Below, piece after piece: positions 59,020 to 64,000 of a DNA stretch of 64,000 bases; position 1 is the first letter of the stretch; each line of letters begins with the position of its first letter. The translations under genes were made by a program, and so were the position numbers. The stretch spans positions 4,000,942-4,064,941 of the forward strand of contig CM039137.1 in assembly GCA_022036555.1 (NCBI GenBank), written 5' to 3'. This stretch comes from Microstegium vimineum. Taxonomy: Eukaryota; Streptophyta; Magnoliopsida; Poales; Poaceae. The notes below the pieces were generated by a model. That model did not search any database and was not told the origin of the DNA. It saw only the letters and a program-made list of their open reading frames with translations.

Positions 59020-59380
59020 GTAGTTGTCAAGATGGACCTTTTCCACTAGGGACTAGGGAGTCCTGCCACAACCGACAAACAGGAAATCCTACTGTAACGG
59101 GCTTATTCAGCTCACAGCCCACCGAGGCTACTCTCAGCCCAGTCACGGCCTCCGGTTCAAATACCCCCATGGCCTCACGGGCCCACAGACCACTGGCATT
59201 GTTTTGTGCGGCAGGCTAAGGCCTAGGCGACCCGAGTTCCGCCGCTCCCCGTGACAGCAAACGGACCAGGCCTCCTCTGCGACTGCGGTGCGCCGGTGCC
59301 CGTCCCCCACCGTCCTCCCAACCAACCTCTGCTGCTGAGTCGCCCACTACTGCAGATAGCACAGCGGAAGGCGGAAGCCG
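59020..59380. other. Upstream region of the plastid-type membrane protein gene
   Basis: GC content rises toward the start codon at 59381. Likely promoter and 5' leader. I do not see a convincing TATA box. Confidence 0.45.
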
Positions 59381-62234
59381 ATGGCCGCCGTGGCATACCC
59401 CGCGCTCCGGCTCCGCCCGAGGGCCGCCTCTACGTCGGCGCCCTCCTCCTCCGCCCCTCCTCGCTGTCGCTTCGGCTCCTTCTCCCACTACTGGTTCAAG
59501 GCAATTCCTCCCCTCCCCTCCTTGTTTGGCTGGGAATTTGGTAGGGTTTTGTTCACTTGATTTTCCCAATCCCTATTCTCTATGCACATGATCTAGCCGA
59601 ATGGAAGTCTCGAATCTCTCTTGGTGCGGTGGCTATGTGCCAATGGGTTTGTCATGACAGTTTAGAGAGAGAACATTCATAATTTGCTTTAAGAAGCTCG
59701 GCAGTGACTAAGTGTCCTTTTAATCATAGAAGAATAGGCGCCCAAATTCGCCTCAAGGACTTTCCCTTACATGCCCCAGTCACAAGTGCCTATCTATACT
59801 CCATATACTCAAAGTAGTTCTGCACGATATTAGCTCGTAGGAGATTCTTAAAAGTGCTTGATTTTGTTATTATTTTATTAACTAATGCACTGGTATGGCT
59901 TGTATATCTCAGTTTGCGAGGCCATTTCCAGTTCAGAGAGTCAATGGAAGTGCGATGCAGCATTTAGGTACACTAAAAGGTAAGTGCTTTACATTCTCCA
60001 TCTGCTTTTCCAGAAGAACTTTAATTTGTTGAATTGGAGTAGCACTCTGTGCTGATCTTTTACTACACGCTACGCTAGCAGGTCAAGTCTTAAGCAGCAC
60101 CGGCGACCATGATGGACGGTTTCATATTAAGAGGACTATATGCTTCACTGCTACCGACAAGCAGGAGCCAGTCCTTTCACATACCTCGGACATCTCGGTT
60201 TTGCAAGAGACAGAAAGTGGTAGTAAAGTTACCTCTGCATCTGAGAACTCCTACTTCGCTGGCAGAGGTGCTGGTAAACCAGGATTCATCTCTTTTCATG
60301 AAAGCAGCTTCCAAAAGACAACTGTGGAAAGTGTGCCACATCCTGGCAAGGAAGCATCTCGATTAGTTTGGTTTATTGGCCCTACTATCCTCGTGTCTTT
60401 CTTGGTTCTTCCATCTCTTTACTTGCGCAAACTACTCTCAGCCGTGTTTGAAGATTCCTTGTTGACAGGTATGCTTTCTTTGATAGTTTCAGGACTGTGG
60501 TGTCTCCTTTCTAGATTATGGGTGTTTCATAATGATTATAGCTTTACAGTTTTTTCCCATAAATTGCAGACTTCCAGTACTAAACTTAGATAATTCCCCC
60601 GGTACAGCATGCTGCCTCAATGACCTATCCTGTCATCTCTTTCACCTAATTCATGACTGTGGTGTTTCCCTTCTAGATGAGGGATGTTTCATAATGATTA
60701 TAGCTTCTCAATCATTTTTTTCACAAATTGCAGATTTCCAGTAGTAAACTTAGATATTACCCTCCAGCATTACACTATGTTGCCACAATGATCTATCATG
60801 TCAATCTTTCTCATAATTCATTTTTTACAATTCATATCTTTTCTAAAAATCAGCAATACCCCCATCCACTGTCAAGAAAATGCAATACTTGATGGATTTT
60901 GTTTTTCTTGTCTGCAGATTTTCTTATACTATTCTTTACTGAGGCTTTATTTTATGGGGGAGTTGCAATTTTTGTCTTCTTGATTGATAAAGTCTGGAGA
61001 CCTTTGCAGCAAGTAGCACCGAAGAGTTACATTTGGTCAAAATCCAGATTCTTCCGTATTTCCTCAGTAACAACAATGGTTCTGAGCTTGATAATACCTC
61101 TTTTAACAATGGGCATGGTATGGCCCTGGACTGGACCAGCAGCATCTGCGACTCTTGCCCCTTATTTGGTTGGGCTCGTTGTACAGTTTGCATTTGAACA
61201 GTATGCACGACATCGGAAATCACCTTCTTGGCCAGTCATTCCTATTATCTTCAAGGTAATTTTGTTCTTAAATTTGTATTGGTATGATTGCATCATTAAG
61301 TATTAGCATTATTAATTGTGCTTTCCAGTTATACTCAAGTTCAAATGTGTGGACACTATAGATCCTTTTATAGTTTTATACTTTTATTCCATCTCTTTAG
61401 TTTGTGATCTGATCAACCATACCTGATATTTGGGATCTGGGACTTGGGATTGGTTATCAGTGTATCAAGTAATTCTGAACTCTGGTGGAAACATTTTGAA
61501 GAATCTAAGGGCAACAGCCAAGTCTGGGAAATGTGGAAGAAAATAATCCAGTCTCGTAAATAAGTTTCTGGTATTTGTATTTCTACAAAGTAGGGCCAAA
61601 TGGTGTTCTCTTGTTTATCATTTGGATATGCTGGAGCCACAAAGATTTAAAAAAATGATAATTATGGGAAGCAATTTGATGATCAGCCAGTATATTGGTT
61701 TGTTGATGTAAAAGTTTGTATCCTGATAGAGGATTTAAAGACACAAAAGAGAACTTGAGAATGACATATCCATCTAAGGCTTAGGTGCATCCATTTTTTT
61801 CCAAAGATGGTTTAATATGTACACCAAAAAGCTAGGGCCAGGTTACTTGCAGTCATTATTTCTTGGTTGCTCTTGTTCATTTTGATTTTCGGCCAATCAA
61901 GCAATTGCATATTTATGTTTTTATATGATTGTATAAGCACTTTAATGTTACATGATGCTCTCAGGTCCAGCTAAATGCTTCAGTTAGTTCTCATCATGTG
62001 ATTTCACCCTCTTTCCAGGTATACAGGCTTCACCAATTGAACAGGGCAGCTCAGCTGGTGACAGCACTCACATTTTCTGTCAGGGGAACAGAGACAACAA
62101 ATCAAACTATGGCCATCATGAACTCATTAGGAGTATTGCTGACTGTTCTTCAAATTCTTGGAGTTATTTGTGTTTGGTCTCTCTCAAGCTTTCTGATGAG
62201 GTTTCTTCCCTCTTCAGACATTCCTGATCCCTGA
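59381..62234 (+). CDS. Predicted plastid-targeted multi-pass membrane protein of unknown function
   Basis: Exons 59381-59500, 59913-59979, 60082-60468, 60918-61255 and 62019-62234 join in frame to 375 residues. The first 60 residues are rich in Arg, Ser and Ala with almost no acidic residues, like a chloroplast transit peptide. Then comes a hydrophilic region (64-155) and hydrophobic segments near 156-176, 193-215, 238-258, 262-285 and 335-365, suggesting four to five membrane spans. The C-terminus is RFLPSSDIPDP. I do not recognise a named domain; similar plant proteins are annotated only as transmembrane proteins. Intron 1 keeps the frame only with a GC donor (AAG/GCAATT); the GT at 59541-59542 would shift it. 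The other introns are GT-AG. The frame is intact and probably functional. Confidence 0.82.
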
Positions 62235-64000
62235 CTCCTAGAAGCTTTGGTAGAAATTTGGAACATGGGCATAACATCTCATTGTAAATTGGTAATTGGT
62301 TACACGGAACCAGTCTACATGTTTACAAGGTTTAGCATTTCTTTAGGGCTTCTTGATGTGATCTTCGGCTGAGTAATTGGAGTGGAATTGACACTGGATC
62401 AAATAAACAGCAAATAAAAAGGTCTGAGGCACCCCTCCTGTTTCTTAAAAAAAAGGTCTCAGGTTGTTTCAATGCTGCTCTTGTGGATCAAATTCTGAGT
62501 TCGCAAGTGGATCAGTTCTGTAAGCTTTAATGCTCCACAAGGCCCTTGCAGAAGCAGAACACAATACAATTCACAAGCTGATGGCAATCCTGTATATCAT
62601 TGCCAATTAGTCAGACTCTGCTGATGCTAGGATACGTGGAGCTGGATCCAGATGATTCAAACTTCTCTGTCCGTTTTCCTTCGGAAAACATAGTTCATGT
62701 GTGCTGCTGAATTGAGAGCAGCACGAATCAGTTTTTTTTTTGTGATGATTTTGCTGCTTTTGGCCAGTATAATGTCTTCAGTTGCAGCATGTGGCGACAT
62801 ATAGGAACGGCATCCTCTGCGAATATACTTGAGAATTTGTATCATTCTGTTCGTTACATGTGGGAAGCTGCGAGCAATTTTCAAAAAGCATGCATCGTTT
62901 CAATTATGTCAATCATGGACTAGATTTCTCTGGTTCATTGGGAATTGATTTTAATCCACCAATTTGAAAGGACAGTCAAGCTGATTTCAGTTTGATTAGA
63001 TCCATCCATCTTTACAACAGATTCAGAGACATCAGCACAGATGTCAGTTAACTTCAATCCTATCTATTGCTATTGGAGATTAAAAAATTTGTGCTTTATG
63101 TAATAATCTCTTAGAAAGAGTGCATGTTTTTTTTCCTTAAAAAATGAAACTGGAGCGTTTTCAAGCGTGCAGCTTCTAGTTCACATTCATTGTAGCAGTT
63201 TAACTTTTGCTAAAAGGTGTATGTTTCAATTGGAGTATATTTCATTTCAACTCTGTTCATGGTGTATTTCGCACGGGCATCCTTTCGTCCTCGAACACAC
63301 CTTTCAGTTATAAAGACGACGACCTTTCTGTCTGAACAAGAAAACAGAACAAGGGGGGGCCTTCAAGCTTCAAAGTCACAGAGCACAGAAACAACAAGGG
63401 GGCGAGGCAAAGAAAACCAAAAGATGTGCGCCCGCTTCACTGAGAGGATTGGAGGCAGATGAACTCCAACCCTCAAAGCAGAGTGAATCGGGCGCTTCGC
63501 CACTAATGTTCATCACACGTAGCCCATCCTTATGTGCAAAAGGTGGCCGGGCTGCCCAAACGAGATTCGTCGCAGCCGAATTGGAAGTTTTTGCACAGTG
63601 TAGAGACACAAATGTTCCAAAGAGAACAGACCCAAGAAGAAGAAATGGAGCTCAAGAGAAAACGATGGAGAAAACAGAGCAAGCTCACTGCTAGAAAGCA
63701 CAAGCTCACTCGGACACACTGAAAAAGAACACAAGAGAACAAGTGAAATGTGAAACCCTACTCCAATAGTCCTATAGCTATACCAAAAAAGAGCGGCGCC
63801 CTGAAGGTGAAGGTATGGATGAAACTCTGAGCTTGCCCTGCATTTTATAGGGAGGCTGCTCTGCGCCCCCAATCTTCTCTCTGTGGTAATGGTTTGCTCT
63901 CAGGATTGGTCGCTAGGGTTTCGGACGGGCAGCCCGGGCAGCGGGCAGCGCCCCAATTGGCATTAAATTTTACGAATTCATGTCTGCACCTTGTCTGGAA
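62235..64000. other. 3' region and intergenic DNA, possible LTR fragment at the window end
   Basis: About 300 bases after 62234 are probably 3' untranslated sequence. No gene is supported beyond. Between about 63500 and 64000 the minus strand has a TATA-like CCCTATAAAATG (around 63843-63851) preceded by GC-rich sequence and followed by transcript-like sequence. This could be the promoter part of an LTR running off the window, but its ends are not visible. Confidence 0.4.

Noticed and set aside
1..64000. Prokaryotic-type systems (operons, CRISPR arrays, riboswitches)
   Set aside because: The window is plant nuclear DNA with spliced genes and plant transposons. No spaced direct-repeat array or operon structure was seen.

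Overview
This is plant nuclear DNA, almost certainly from a grass. The evidence is GC-rich first exons with strong monocot codon bias, many-exon genes with AT-rich introns, and dense grass-type transposons: Stowaway and Tourist-like MITEs, L1 LINEs, a Helitron, Mutator-like, hAT and PIF/Harbinger elements, and a probable solo LTR. From memory, genes for farnesyl diphosphate synthase, AP-1 mu and NRT2.3 lie close together on rice chromosome 1. The same order here suggests the matching segment in another grass, perhaps an Andropogoneae species (sorghum chromosome 3 type). The species cannot be fixed from this window alone.

Six host protein genes can be supported. In order they are: a RING-H2 membrane protein (20829-22436, +, 3 exons); farnesyl diphosphate synthase (27944-32634, +, 11 exons); the medium subunit of the AP-1 clathrin adaptor (35718-39564, +, 11 exons); a secreted pectin methylesterase/invertase inhibitor-like protein (41315-42092, -, 2 exons); an intronless NRT2 high-affinity nitrate transporter (50117-51667, +); and a plastid-type multi-pass membrane protein of unknown function (59381-62234, +, 5 exons). 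They act in separate processes (protein turnover, isoprenoid supply, vesicle traffic, cell wall, nitrate uptake) and show no sign of joint function.

The rest is mostly transposon-derived or unassigned. 1-20 kb holds no host gene I can support. It contains a 3-kb LTR-like unit with 5-bp target duplications (2507-5498) and a full-length but decayed L1 LINE with a 15-bp target duplication (8260-15015). 23-27 kb has a MITE and two non-autonomous hAT-type elements. The FPS gene carries a SINE in intron 1 and an L1 3' fragment in intron 10, and a Helitron lies just downstream. 43-48 kb has a fold-back element and a Mutator-like element nested in a MITE. 54.7-59.0 kb is an element with long tandem-repeat terminal inverted repeats and GC-rich internal sequence, interrupted by a PIF/Harbinger transposon whose transposase has one in-frame stop.

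Two host genes (AP-1 mu and the inhibitor) are broken by single-base deletions in G/C runs. All exon borders and family residues are otherwise intact, so consensus sequence errors are as likely as real mutations. Two introns appear to use GC-AG rather than GT-AG splice sites. I found no convincing new biological system. The most unusual architecture is the set of three elements whose terminal inverted repeats are themselves built from short tandem repeats.
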